From Eopsaltria australis (taxonomy: Eukaryota; Chordata; Aves; Passeriformes; Petroicidae): DNA of 64,000 bases. Position 1 is the first letter of the stretch; each line of letters starts with the position of its first letter. The notes beneath the pieces are model-generated. The model worked only from the letters and a program-made list of their open reading frames with translations. It was not told the DNA's origin and ran no database searches. The stretch covers positions 620,001-684,000 of the forward strand of contig JAVTVJ010000049.1 of the NCBI GenBank assembly GCA_034509425.1, read 5' to 3'. Position numbers and translations under genes: made by a program. This document shows, piece by piece, positions 36,618 to 49,196 of this stretch.

Positions 36618-39600
36618 GATGTTGTTGTAGTATGCCTGTAGGGTGTTTTCTCTTTGTTTTATAGGTAAGTTTCTTAACTTTAGGGCTTGAGTCCAGAAGA
36701 ATTAAAATTAGTGTGGAGTAAAGCTTCTACCCTGTCCCATCTTTCTTCTCAGCTTATTCTGAGAACTGTACTTTCTGTCTTTCTGCTCAGCCTTTTGGAA
36801 GTGCTGCAGATAGCAGCATTTAAAAATCAAACTGCCAGTGTCAGACCTTGCTCTTGCGTCTCAACTCTGGTTCTGGATGACAACTTCAACTCAGCTCGGC
36901 TTGGAGTGGCTGGTGTTGTCAGAAGCAACTTTTGTTATCCTCTCAGCAGAAGTGATCTGAAAAATGCAGCAGAAGGAAGAAGATGAGCTGAATAAGCTTC
37001 TAGCCAGCTAATAAGGGTAAGTTCACAAATCCAGCAGGGCTTGAATGTCTGAAAAGCATACTAATGCTCACATTTCCAGAGAAGGGCTCACTACACTGTT
37101 TGGCATTTCTAGCAGAACTATGTAGGTGGATAACTCATTTCACAAAGATGCTGCTGCCCTTCTGTCAGACAAAGGTATGTCATCAGGAAAGAATTCCTAA
37201 AATTTATGAACTGCAGACTCACTTGCATTTTTCAGCCTTTACTGGTATTTTATATATACAGATAAAGTAATGAATAGAATATTCAAAACGTACCCCCCAT
37301 TTTCTTTAATCTTTCTGGCACATTTTAATTCATTAAAACTAAAAAGAAATTTTAAAGGGAATAATTTAATAATGTTGAGAGACTGAATTGATTATAAAAT
37401 TGAAATACAGATGACACCAGAGTTGTCCTGGACTTGTCCTATCCCTTCTCTCTCAATTCAGTGGTCTCAATCCTCAACCTCCTCCAAATCATTTTCAGAG
37501 AGTGAACTTGGAACATTTCCTTGGGATTTCAGCAAGTTGTGACACTCTAAAAAATCAACTATTTTTATTTAACATGAATGTGTACAGGATATTATGATGC
37601 TTTCAAAATGTATCTGCATATCTGAAAGTACTGTGTTTTGTGCCCATAAGAGTGGGTATCCAGTTGATCAGACACATGCTGAACAGATACCTCCTGTATA
37701 GAAGAAATGATCCTATACAGAGCACTATTGTGTGACTCGATTTTCCTGAATGAATGCCTTTGGCACAGCAGCCTGAAAGAAGAATCATCTATGGGTGGGG
37801 GGGATATCCCCTCAAACAAGCATGTAAAGTGAGTTCTCTAGGAAATGTGTTTTAATACATCTGTAATTTTTATATTTGTGCATCCCACATATAATGAATT
37901 TAGTTAAGTAATTCTAAAAAAAAAAAAAGAAAAAATAAACCTCATATATTATTTCTGCTATCAGTCAGGTTGTTAGAATATCTTCACACTATTTAGAATT
38001 TCTGGAAACCTTGCCCTTACAACTAAGATAACATTTCTTGAGCATTGAGTTACCCCGTTCTCTTTGTGCTCTTCTGCTGTGTCCATCACCAAGTTATTTG
38101 TTTTCCCGATCTGTTCCTATGGGAACCATGTGGTTTTAATTACATGTTATGACATGGGATTATCTTTTTGCTTTGGCAAGATTGCTTCATGTCATTCCAT
38201 CTCTGTAGTGAAAAAATATGTATTTTTCAGTTGGCATAAAAATATTGTCAGACGATAAACTAGTGGTGATACTTTCCCTAAATTCCATTAGACTGATATT
38301 TTGGGACTCTTTGTTTCTTCTTTGGCGTTTATTGCTGTTGTTTTTAAAGTATTCTCATTAAAAGTCTTGCTGTACTGTGCTGATGTGGTGGATGAAGGTA
38401 GTAAATAGAGTAATTGGGGAAGAGGTAAGCAGAAGTAGAACTGCATTTACTTGCAGAGGAGGAGTCAGATGAAGCAGCATACCATTTAGGATTTGAAGTG
38501 CTAATACAACAACCTTTGTAATCAGAAGTTTTGGATTTCTTAAAAAAAACCCACATTTTCTCAGCGCAGTATACTCTCCATTTGTAGAAAAAGTACTGGC
38601 TCACAGCTTTTTATGTATCAGAACTAATGTATTCAGCAGTAATAACTTCAAAGAAAAATGACTGCCTGGCACCTTGTTTTTCCAGGAGGCATTTGTTTGA
38701 CAGGTAGGCCTATTGAGAAGCTGGCAAAAAGTCAGCAGGAGTGCTGGAGGTAATGCACGGTCAGAAGGAGGCCTGGAGGCAGTGGCTGTGTCTACTGACT
38801 CTTCCTTTGACTTCTCCTCTTTCATTTTGTGATTTAGTGACCTTTTATAGTTCAGCAGCCAAGGGAACTGGCTGGCAAATACATCAGTGGGGCTTCAGAG
38901 ACAATTTTATTTCAAGGTACACAAAATACAGTTGTACAGCAGTGGTGTTGAGGGGTGTGTGAAAATCAGAACACTTTTGCCCAGGTGTTTCTTGTATGAA
39001 TTTAGTCACGTGTGTTGCCACGGGTAGTGTCAAAGCATTCTGTGAGTGCAGTGCTTGAAAAAATAGTTACGACCAGCATTATTCTGGAATGTGCAGTCTG
39101 AGAAATACATTAAAGACTACATAAACTGAAACCCTTAATGGAACTTGTCTGAGCCTTCTAGTAATGAGTAATTTTCAATGTTATTTCATAATATTTCATA
39201 TCAAGGTGAAAGTTGATATAATTTCAGTACTATTTCTCTTTATGCTGAGAGAAATCTTCTAAAGGTAAGCTGCTGAGTAAATTCTGTAAATTACTGCAGT
39301 TTTTCATATAAATTTCAGTCCCCTTTTTTCCCCTCTCTTGTTTGATTTTTTTTTTATGGGACCTCAGCATAATCCTCGTACAATAAAAAGCAGGGAATTA
39401 TATTTAGTTTCTGAAGTTTAACCCCTTGAATTAAGAAAGATGTCATGGCTTTGAGTGTGTGTTAAGAAATTGATATAGTTTTTGTAAAAAAACCTGCACT
39501 TTTCTGTCCCTCTTAACCACAGCTTCCAGAAAAAGTAGCTTCGCTTTTACAATACACTGAGTATGGTACAGGGTGTGTGTAGGGTGAGGTAGTGTAGGGT

Positions 39601-41778
39601 TAGTGTTTTCTTTTAAGTGTTTTTCTATGCTGACATAAATAGAAAATTATAACATTTCCTTCCATAATATCAATACATGGGTTGTTGTCTACTTAGGGAG
39701 AATAGAATGACCTCTTGATTTCTCTTTTATGCCAGAAAAACTTCAACTATAGTTTTGTAGTTGCGTCTTTCTGAGTACTTGTTTAACCTGCAGAGCAGAA
39801 AAGGCTGACATTATATCCAGGTTTTACCCAATAGCCCTATGATTTCATGTCAGTCTTTAGTGTTTTCAAGAAAATATAGATTGAAAAGTTAGCATTTGCT
39901 TGCATGTAGTTCAAAAGAGGATGAAACAGACAATCTATTTTCTTTTGTGTTTCTATTAATTAGTTGGAGCTAATTAAAAAATGCCATGGATCATGACCTG
40001 AAATGATTTGTGTATTTCTATAGTTGCTTTTTAGAACAAGAAATATTTCTGTTGAGACTTGCCATAAATGTCAAATCAATACATGGATTTCTATGCTATT
40101 GGTCATGCTTGATTTCTTAACATTACTTGTATATAAGTATTAAGCCATCTTTTATAAAGCATGTACTTTATATGGAGACGAAAGTTATGCATGAATGAAG
40201 AGGGTTTGTTTGATAATTACAGTGTGGTAGCCAAATGAGCTAAGCCTGTGGTGTTCATACACACTCTGCAAACTCAGTTTAATTGCTCTTTAATTGATAG
40301 GGACTTGTTGAGTACTTGCAAATGTATTTGGAGGAATTAATTGTTGTTTTGTTTTGTATGATCTCAGACCTCACTGATTTCAGTTGTAATCAACAATGTT
40401 CACAGTGTCTGAAATCAGATACATCATAAAGTATATTCTAGTACTTTTTGTTGTCTTTAACAGTAAGCAATAGTGAAATCTAATTTAACAGTTTAAGTAC
40501 AACAGTTGTCATATCATTATCCTTTTGGTTTTCTTAGAAATTGGTTTTGCCCATGCAGACATTACAAGAGAAAGAATTTATCTCTTGAGCCCTTCTGTGG
40601 CACTCAATATGTACAGAAAGCCATGCCCCTGATGATAATATGTATTTTGAATCCTATTCAAAAAGAGAATGTCTAAAGGAAATTAACTTCATTATCACAG
40701 GCTCCTGTCACTTGTCTTTCAGAGTAAGGCCAATGCAGACTGTGTTGCATGGCAAGGAAAATTGGGCTGCTTTTATTCATTTTCTGATCTAATTAATTGT
40801 AATATTGGAACATGAACTAGAGAACAGCTTTAGTTTAGTTAAGTACATGTGTATTGATGGGAATAGCATTCTACTACTTTTTCATTGTATTTGAATATTT
40901 TTTGTTAGTGGAGGAAACTATCTTCCAACAGCTTGAATATCACGTTTACATGCATTCTGTTCAATAAGCCAGAGTTACTGTCATCCTGGTGTTCACCTGA
41001 AGTAGTCTTCTAAGGGAGGCTTTCTTTGTGTGCCATTTAGTGATTTGCTATCCTTTGCTATTTGTATTTGGGGTTTGATTAGTTTAAAGCTTTTTGGAGA
41101 TTTTTCAGAACTTTTTGCAAATGTGTTGTAACAGCCTTAACAATCAATCTATTCTGTGTTTAATATTGTATTTAAATTTTATTTTCTTTATTGTTTTAAA
41201 ATCAACTTGAAGTGTGGTGTTGTTCACTCAGTAAAATATTTTGGGATCACATCACTTCAGTGTGTTACTGTCTCACTTTGCCTGAAGCATTTGAACAGCT
41301 GTCTTTAGTAGTTTAATGACCTCATTGCTCAAGTATTTGCTGGATTTAATTCTGAAATTCCATTTAGAAGATAACCTTCCTTTGGAGTAAGTCTTAAGAT
41401 TCTATATCTATTTTAATTGGATCAATATTTTAATTCTATTCTAATTTTTCTCTAAGGAATATCCCAACATATGAGAACAATTTTTGATTACTCACTGTAG
41501 CACAACATTTACACAGTGTTAATTGAACAAACTTCTGAGTCTGTAAAGTGAATGATGCAAACTACAAAGCTTTTATCACAAATTTTACTAAAACGTATCA
41601 AGTAAAAAATAATTAACTTGTTAATAGCTACCTTATTTACGTGTGAGTGGCCTTTTCCTTTCTCCATTTTTCCCAGAATTCAATTATTGCATACCCTAAA
41701 ATGAAGCTTTTTACTATATTATTGCTAGATATACTGATTTTTATTAGTTCGGGTTTGAATTGTTTTATTGAGCAATAT
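36618..41778. other. AT-rich sequence with one exon-like segment
   Basis: An acceptor/donor pair at 36947-37016 is discussed in the findings. Elsewhere there are only short frames and homopolymer runs, including an A-rich run at about 37917-37936. The 99-codon frame ending at 36986 opens with TTG rather than ATG and shows no known domain. Confidence 0.45.
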
Positions 41779-41846
41779 GGGTGGGGTTTGTTTTTTTGTT
41801 TGATTTTCAAGGGATCTGTTGTGGTGGTGTTTTGCTTTGCTTTTGT
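41779..41846 (+). repeat. G+T-rich low-complexity tract
   Basis: This stretch is dominated by T and G on the + strand, with motifs such as GGGTGGGGTTTG and TTGTGGTGGTG and few A or C residues. It belongs with three similar tracts further right. Confidence 0.6.
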
Positions 41847-44800
41847 CAGGAGCAGTCTAATTGCTTATTTTGTATAAAAGTCACATTAGTGTTGCTCCCA
41901 CTCTCATAAATTATTTAGTTATACATGGATGCTTTTGTCATGGATGCTCAGCATTGTTTCTTATCTGTGTGTAGAAATAAGAAGTTTGAAAGCTGTTGAG
42001 GTCAACTAATCTCCTTTCAGTTTTCATTTCTATTTTTAATAGGATGCAATTTTTGCTCTCTGGATTTTTTGCTGATCTTTTATTTCTCCAAAATATCCAA
42101 TATCCATACTTGTAAGCATATGAATTTCTGGATACCAGTAGTGTCTCACAGCATGCATCTTTGTTGAAGCCAAATTGTAGTAAGTGGCTGTGGGTTTTCT
42201 TAGGTGTGGCTTTTGGTTTAACTTTTTTTCTGCTGGTTATAGGCAAAACCAGAGATTCGGTGCCTGAAACTGAAGTTCTAATAAGAATCACAAGGAAAAT
42301 GCCTTTGTGACTATGGGCACAACCAATGTGGTGCACTCAGAACAAATTTATTTGCCAAAACACCAAGGAGTAAGTGGTTGTTTCTGGAGATTGTTGCTCA
42401 TGTACTAGCAATAACTGGAAAAGCTGACAGTCTTAAGATAAAATACCTAGCTACAAAGTAATATTAAATATCCTGAAAATTCTGTTTTCAGGACCTCATA
42501 TATTGTGAATTTGGTGCTAAACCTGCATTATAGGAGATCTAGAATTTTATGTCTTGATCTAAGAAGTTGATGTATTCTACCCTATATTCTCAAAGGAGTA
42601 TCAGTGGTTTGGAATGTGATGCTACACTTTGGGTCTTGTCTAGAAATATTTTTTCTCTTTGTGCAACTGCACTTCATAATTAAAACTGCTAAGATCTTCC
42701 TCTAATGAGTTTGAAAAAGCTTAATAAAAAGCTGGTAGTTTTTTATTAATATTTTCACCAAAATAAACATTTCAGAGCTATTGATGTAGTTGTTAGATGA
42801 TAGTCTGAAGTAGTTTTGAATTTAAGACTTGTTGGTCGCATTATTAGAGATTGGTCACTACCTCATTTTCCAGTGCATTCTGATTTTAACTTTATATGCT
42901 AGGTAAAGGCAGAGCATGGATAGAAGATTGGTCCCTTCAGGAGATGTTGGTAAGGTTTGACAAGTGTCCAGATATAGAATGGGTTTGGGCAGCAGAGAGG
43001 AGCTGCCAGATCCACCCAAGCAGCATTGTACTGGGTGTTGATGCAAGGGGGTAAAAAGATTTCAGAAATCTCTGATGTGTGGGGGGAATTGAGTCCTCAT
43101 ACATGCATGTAAGACCTTGAAATTCCAAGGTGTTTCACTCATGCTTCATACTTGGCCGTGATTGTCTACTTGCTTTGTTGTAACTGCAGGTCTTCAAGTG
43201 GGTATATGGGAATAAAAAGAAGTACAAGTACATTAAAACCAAATCAAAAATCTGGTCCCTAAAATGTCAGCTGGACATTGATCAGTCTTCCCTGAGGTGC
43301 AGTTAAGTGTAACTCAGTGGGGTTCCCTGCTGTTGTCCCTCAATAACATCACATTGTTTCCATGAATTTTCTGGCTGGCACCTGCTCTGTTCTCATCCTA
43401 GGTGTGATCCAGCCTGCTGACAGGACAGCTGCTGCACTGGCTCGAGCAGGGCTGTGGGTGGTCTAGCAGGGCTTCTAGCTAGGCAAGTGATCCAGTTCTG
43501 TAATTCGTCACCTTTTGCTGGCAGTTGTAGTGAAGAGGTGAAGAAAGGCTGGAATTAAAAGGAAAGGCTGTCCTTCTCATCCTGCTGGCAGCTCTTGTCA
43601 AAGAACAGAGGGGCACAGTGGGAGGCTGGGCTGCTGGTACTGCTCCCTGCTCTGAGGGAAGGAAGCCCAGGTATTCATCACCCTTGGTTCAGCACTGTTA
43701 CTGAAGAATTTGCTGAATTTCTAAATTTCTAAACCTGAAGGAAACTCAATTTGCCTATCTATCTCTACTGATTTGCTCACATAAATTTGGTAAAGAACAT
43801 AACTTGGTAATATGTCAAAGTACTGCATAGAAACCTGGTTTCTTTCTGCTTTGAGTTTTGTCTTTTTAGCAGATCCTCCTATATTTTATGGCTTTACCTG
43901 ATTTTATTTGTCACATAAGCTCTTGAAGACTTAACACAGAATTCAGATTTACATCAGATGGGAGCAGATCTCCTAGTTCTGTCTGGATTGGTATGGTTTT
44001 CTGAAGACTACAGCCAATGTCAATTTTCTGCTAATACTATGGTCTTATACAGGGGAAAAAATTCTAAGACATTAGGTATCAATGCCTTGTTGTAAATCAT
44101 ATCTTTTAAACCATATAGGTATTTAATTTGAAAACAGAAATCCTAACATGCTTAAAATGTAGATGAAAGCACACAGCTGGAGCTACTTCTGGGCAACTTC
44201 TGTTTGTCTGCTAGGTGAGGACTAGTTCTTGATGGCATAGTGGAAAAGGAATTTCTTCTTTTTGGGTCTATGCATCTGGTCCTCTTCATGAGTATCTTGA
44301 GAACTTGGCAGATGTGAGCCTGGAAGCAGTATTTCCCTTATTTCAGAGAGGAATAAAGCTCAACCTCTTTTTTGTTTGTTTTTTCAATTTATTTTTTTTT
44401 CCCTGTAGTGTCTGTGAGACATTGAATGTATTTTTGGCTAGATTATTTGATTCTATGGATGTGGGTAAAAGATCTATCCCATCTGTCCCTTGTTGCCAGA
44501 GGTAAAAGTTATGCTTGTTTCAGGAGAGCTGGTTATCACTTTGACTAGAAAAGTAACCTTGAAATACTTTGTTCTTAATGAACTAAATTCTTTTTTCATG
44601 TTTGCATCTTCATGTCTATCTCTGTGCATCTGTCATGTCTATAAAGCCAACTGCTTAACATATGTGATTTTAATGTGATGTAAAATTACAGTTTAATATA
44701 ACAATTTACTTTAATGAAGTAAATATCAAGTAGTAAATAAAAAGCGGCTTCAAATATAGTAAGAAATGTCTGAATACAATAGTATTAGAATGTTTACAAT

Positions 44801-47554
44801 AGAAATTTTGTCTCTTACATGAACTAAGTAGTTTTTTTAGAATTACTGTTTCCCATTTGAAATTTTTTGATTTCTTAGGAAAAAGAGATACAGAATTTTT
44901 CTCTGGTGCTTCTTTCCTTTCCTCTTCCCATGCTCACCAGTCAAATGGAGACCTAGAAATACCACTAAATATCTCACATGAGTTAGTTCAAGTGCCTTAT
45001 GTCCCACATGCTTCTCCCTAAAGAAGCAGTTCTCAATTTAGATTGCTTCCCATAACATGTTGCAGAGATTCTGTAAGTTCACTTATTTTGCAGTGCTTTA
45101 ACATGAACAAAAAAGTTGAAGAATATTTTTTGAAAGGAACCATGGGACTGTTGCCTAACTATTTTATTTTGTTACCTGAAACATTTTTAGTTATAAAATT
45201 TTGTTCTAATGCATTGTCTTAATATTTGAAAATTTGCAGTTTCTCGTAGGGAAGAACAATACACCTTTTCAGCTGTTTTTAATTCCATAAGTAGTGTTGC
45301 AATGTTTCCATTTTAGTCTTGAATTTGTTATATTTCTTCCATTAGTACACAGGATTTCATCAGTCATCGTTATAGTAAATGTCTTCAAAGACAGTACATT
45401 TTCTCCTAGTCTTTTGGCTAAAACCACTGGCTGCTGCTTTTCATTCCTGTGTCACAAAATAGCAAAATGCAAGAAGCAGTATTTCCACAAACTACTATCT
45501 AACAGTATGTAACAGAATAAAAGCTGCTTTGCAAATGTCTCTCTTTCCATTCAAATTAACTTATTAGAAGTTAAATAATGGAATTAGCTATATTGAACTT
45601 ATTAATAGTTTGGCAGGCCATGGATTCTCAGCTCCCAAAGTTCACAGGCAGGCTTTGGGGCTGTAACATTTCCAGTGCTTTTCAAGTGCTGTATAGAAAG
45701 GAGATTTTCAAGTAGAAAAGGCTGAAAAAGCTCAGCTTCAAAGCTTTTGCTTCTCAAACTTCAGGGTTTCTGAAGGCAATACTGAGTCAAATCTGACTAT
45801 TGGGACATAATCCTCTCCAGTTTAAGAAGGTCCCTATTGGCCTCAATTAGAGTAGACCCAGACTGCCAGAAGATGCCATGGTTACAGTGTAGTACAAAGG
45901 CTTGTGCTCTTATAATTTTCAGAGTATCAGTATTAAAACTGGGTGCTATCTTATTATGTGCAACAAGAGATTCTGTTGTGGTTAGAGAGAGCTTGTCTTG
46001 CTGATTCTTGCCTTCAGGTGAGATCGAAAGAATTTCTGTTGGGGATTGTAAGGTTTGCTTCCAAATGCACGTTTTTGCGAGTGAATAGTGTTGTGCAGGT
46101 TGGCCAAAATGTAAATTGTCAATAACCTTGTCACAGAGTGGAAGCAGCTTGAATAAGAGTAAAGTAGTTTTCATCATTTTCTCAGTTAAAGGCAAGTACC
46201 TGATATTTCATTGCCTTTCTGGGAGAGAGGCATTTATGGGGAAAAGAGAGAAAATAAAAAAAAAAAAAACAAACTTAAAGATCTCTAAACAATGCTCTTT
46301 AAATTACTTATAGGTTATCGACACTTAAGGCTTGAGATGTTGATTCTGCACTTGGCTTCATGAAGCAAAAATAGTTTTTGCTCCTTCTCTCTATGATTCA
46401 TATCTTGGAAAACCTAGCTGTCTTTGGAAGAACTCTTTTGCCATTCTTGCCATGGTGCCAAAATGTGTTCTCTTAGAATAAGAGATCAAGAGAACCCTTG
46501 GATATTGCTGCTTATCCTTAAACTAGGAAAAGAAGTGGAATAACAAAAGAGAATTGTATAACAGAATAAGAAATCTAAATCCTAAATAAATGACTGAAAG
46601 AGAATAGAGAGGAACAAAGTAAAGTCTGTTTAGTACAGGTATCAATGTGCGCTAACACTTTATTTCACTGATTTAAATATATCACCCTTTTTAGCTTTTC
46701 CATAACATTTGTACTACTGAAATGTCACAAACCATTTATTTTAACTTTTCTGATGATCAGAAAAAATAAGCAGACTGAGAAAGAGGTGTTTGTCAAAGCA
46801 CATCATAATTATCTTGGTAGCTTGCATACCAGGGTCAGTTTTTTATTTTTCTGAGTGAGTTCTTAATTTGTACAGTGGCTTTTAATTTTGATCTTTTACC
46901 CTAAAAAATTTTCAAGTGAAGAGAATTGGAGGGGGTTGAGGGATACAGTAACTGTTCACAATGAGATGTTTGTGTTGATTTGCAAAGCAATTGATAAATA
47001 CACACTTTATTTTAGGGCACTGCAAGGATGTTTCTCAATCTTGAAGTTTTTCCAGTGATTTTACTCCTGGAAATTACAGAATACCAAGAATTCCAGAACA
47101 TGAAGATGTGCATCTGTACTGTGATATTGGTAGCTGAAATAGCTGTCCCTAAAGTCATTTAAGAATATTTCATCCTAGAATTTTTGAATAACAAAAGTAA
47201 CCATTAATTTACATTTGTGCCATGTAATAATGAGTAAAATTTTCACCTGAAGCAAGTTTCCTATTTAACAATAATTCACTCCCAGCAAGCCACATCATCA
47301 TATTATTATTCTTAAACTAAAAACAATATAAAGTAGAACATGTTTGAAGCATTAGGTTCAGATCAAAAAATCTTGTTAAGGGATTCATCTTTTTCAAATG
47401 GCATTTTAAATTTCCCAGAAGTGTGAAACAGGCTAATGAGAAAATACAGATTGCATGAGAAGAATTTATGTTGGAAGGTTTTATTCCTATTCCATGTTTT
47501 ATTATTAATAGGATAATATCTCCTCAGAGGAATTTTAAATAAGAGAGCATTAGC
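41847..47554. other. AT-rich sequence; slightly GC-richer patch at 43.3-43.7 kb; no recognised gene
   Basis: The patch at about 43320-43690 is visibly richer in G and C than its surroundings, with CTGCTGGCAG-like words, but no transposon family or exon could be assigned. The 132-codon minus frame at 45797-46195 and the 132-codon frame at 41938-42336 have no recognisable domain and are within chance length. An A-rich run lies near 46256-46269. Confidence 0.45.
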
Positions 47555-47616
47555 AGGGGGTTTTGGTGGGTTTTTTTGTTTGGGTTCTTTTCCCCTTTCC
47601 TTTTATACTTTTTTTG
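47555..47616 (+). repeat. G/T- then pyrimidine-rich low-complexity tract
   Basis: GGGGGTTTTGGTGGG and a T run lead into a C/T-rich stretch with very little A. Simple sequence, non-coding. Confidence 0.6.
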
Positions 47617-49058
47617 CTTAGAAGGAAGTACATCTCAGTGTGGATAACTTAGTTTTCTTTTATATTCATATACTATGAGGTATGCTTCAAAGAAAATAAA
47701 AGTCAAGTGGTAAGTTCCTTTAAGATACATTTCTTTATTTCCTTTAAAACCAAGTTGCCAACCTAATTTCTATTGTGAAATAGCTTCTGTGATACATAAG
47801 AAACAAAAGAAGCATTTTGCGGCCCTGGGAGTCTTACTGTTTCTTCCATGACATTGCTGCATTTAAAAAAAGTGAAATGGGTAAACAATGCACTTACTTT
47901 TCAATGCTACTTCATGGAGAATTATTGATAGAGGCCTTATGGACTTGTATGGAATCTTAATAGCTGTACTGTTGCATATGTATGCTTATGTATCATTCTG
48001 TGCTCATCTAAACTGGGTACCTTCACTTTAACTACAGGCTTACTGATAAACCTAAAATAAATCTGTGTTTATGGAAGTGATATTCCAACACTCCAATTAC
48101 ATCTCTCCACTAATCCATTTAATAGTGTTGGTATTTTATTGTATTTTGAAACACGCTTCATTCAGTTCCGCGTGATAAAAAAGAAGGTGTAGCCAGGTGT
48201 TAGTCACATGAATTCTGTACACAGCAAAACACGACTTTTCAACTGGATTCTATTTTCTGATCTTATCTATGTCATAGAGATAGTACAGCTGTTAATTTAT
48301 AGTGTATCTACTGAAACATTTTTCTTCTGGAATACACAGTTTCATGGACATGTATCCAATCTTTTTCAATGTAATTATGTTGAGAATAGTCTGGTTGGCT
48401 AACCACGCTCCTGATAATGTTCTTGATGTCAAGTGAGGCAAGGCTCTGGGGCAGGGGACGCCAGTGAGGTCTCATTCCAAATGATGACATGCCATATTTA
48501 CTGAAGACACATTAGTCTGGATGTCCTGGAATTCAGGGACACTACTTTAGCTTGATCATAATTCTTGGTTTTGCTGCAAGACTTCTCACTCTATATGTCA
48601 TGGACACAACACCAGTGGAAAACAGCAAAGAAAAGGACTTTATGTGTGTATATTAATGGGAGGGCTGAAGAATACACAGGTCCAAACACATACAAAAGTA
48701 GATGTAATGAGTTTGCCAGCTTGTTCTAGGATTGCTTATGACTTTGTTCCACTCCTGTAGATGTTATATCATTATGAAAGGAAAGTTTTAATAAGGCAGA
48801 TTAAATCTTAATGGTTTTTCCATGGAAGTGACTCCACAAACTCAAAGGATAGAAAAGATGATGATCTTAGTAATGAAGGTTTCTCCTCCACAAGTTAATA
48901 AGAACTGTTATTTGCAGGCATTCTTTAAATGTCTGTACCACCATTTTCCAGTGTAGGCCTGTTGTAGTATTTGGGTTCTCCTGTTTTCATTACACATTAG
49001 CCAACACCAGAAGAAAGATAAATTTAATTTATCTACTTGATTAAGAGCATTCACCCTG
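47617..49058. other. AT-rich sequence, nothing recognised
   Basis: Only short frames (at most about 64 codons) occur, with no repeats or exons that can be supported. Confidence 0.5.
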
Positions 49059-49196
49059 TCTTTGTTTGGGAGGGGTTGATGGTGGTTTTTGGTTTTCCTG
49101 ATGGTTTGGTTTTATTTGGGTATTTTTTGTAGTTGGTTTTGGTTTTTGTTTTTCAGTGGGGTGTTGGTATTATGGTAGGTTTTGGGTATTTTATGG
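49059..49196 (+). repeat. G+T-rich low-complexity tract, about 138 bp
   Basis: Runs of TTTTGG, GGTTTT and TTTGGG words dominate the + strand, with only scattered A and C residues. The complement is C/A-rich. No coding content. Confidence 0.7.

Noticed and set aside
36687..36986. 99-codon plus-strand ORF
   Set aside because: It begins with TTG rather than ATG, has no known domain, and is within chance length.
45797..45900. Possible CR1 or retroviral similarity around ANRDLLKLERIM
   Set aside because: I could not match it to a CR1 or ERV segment in order, and no flanking element sequence was found.
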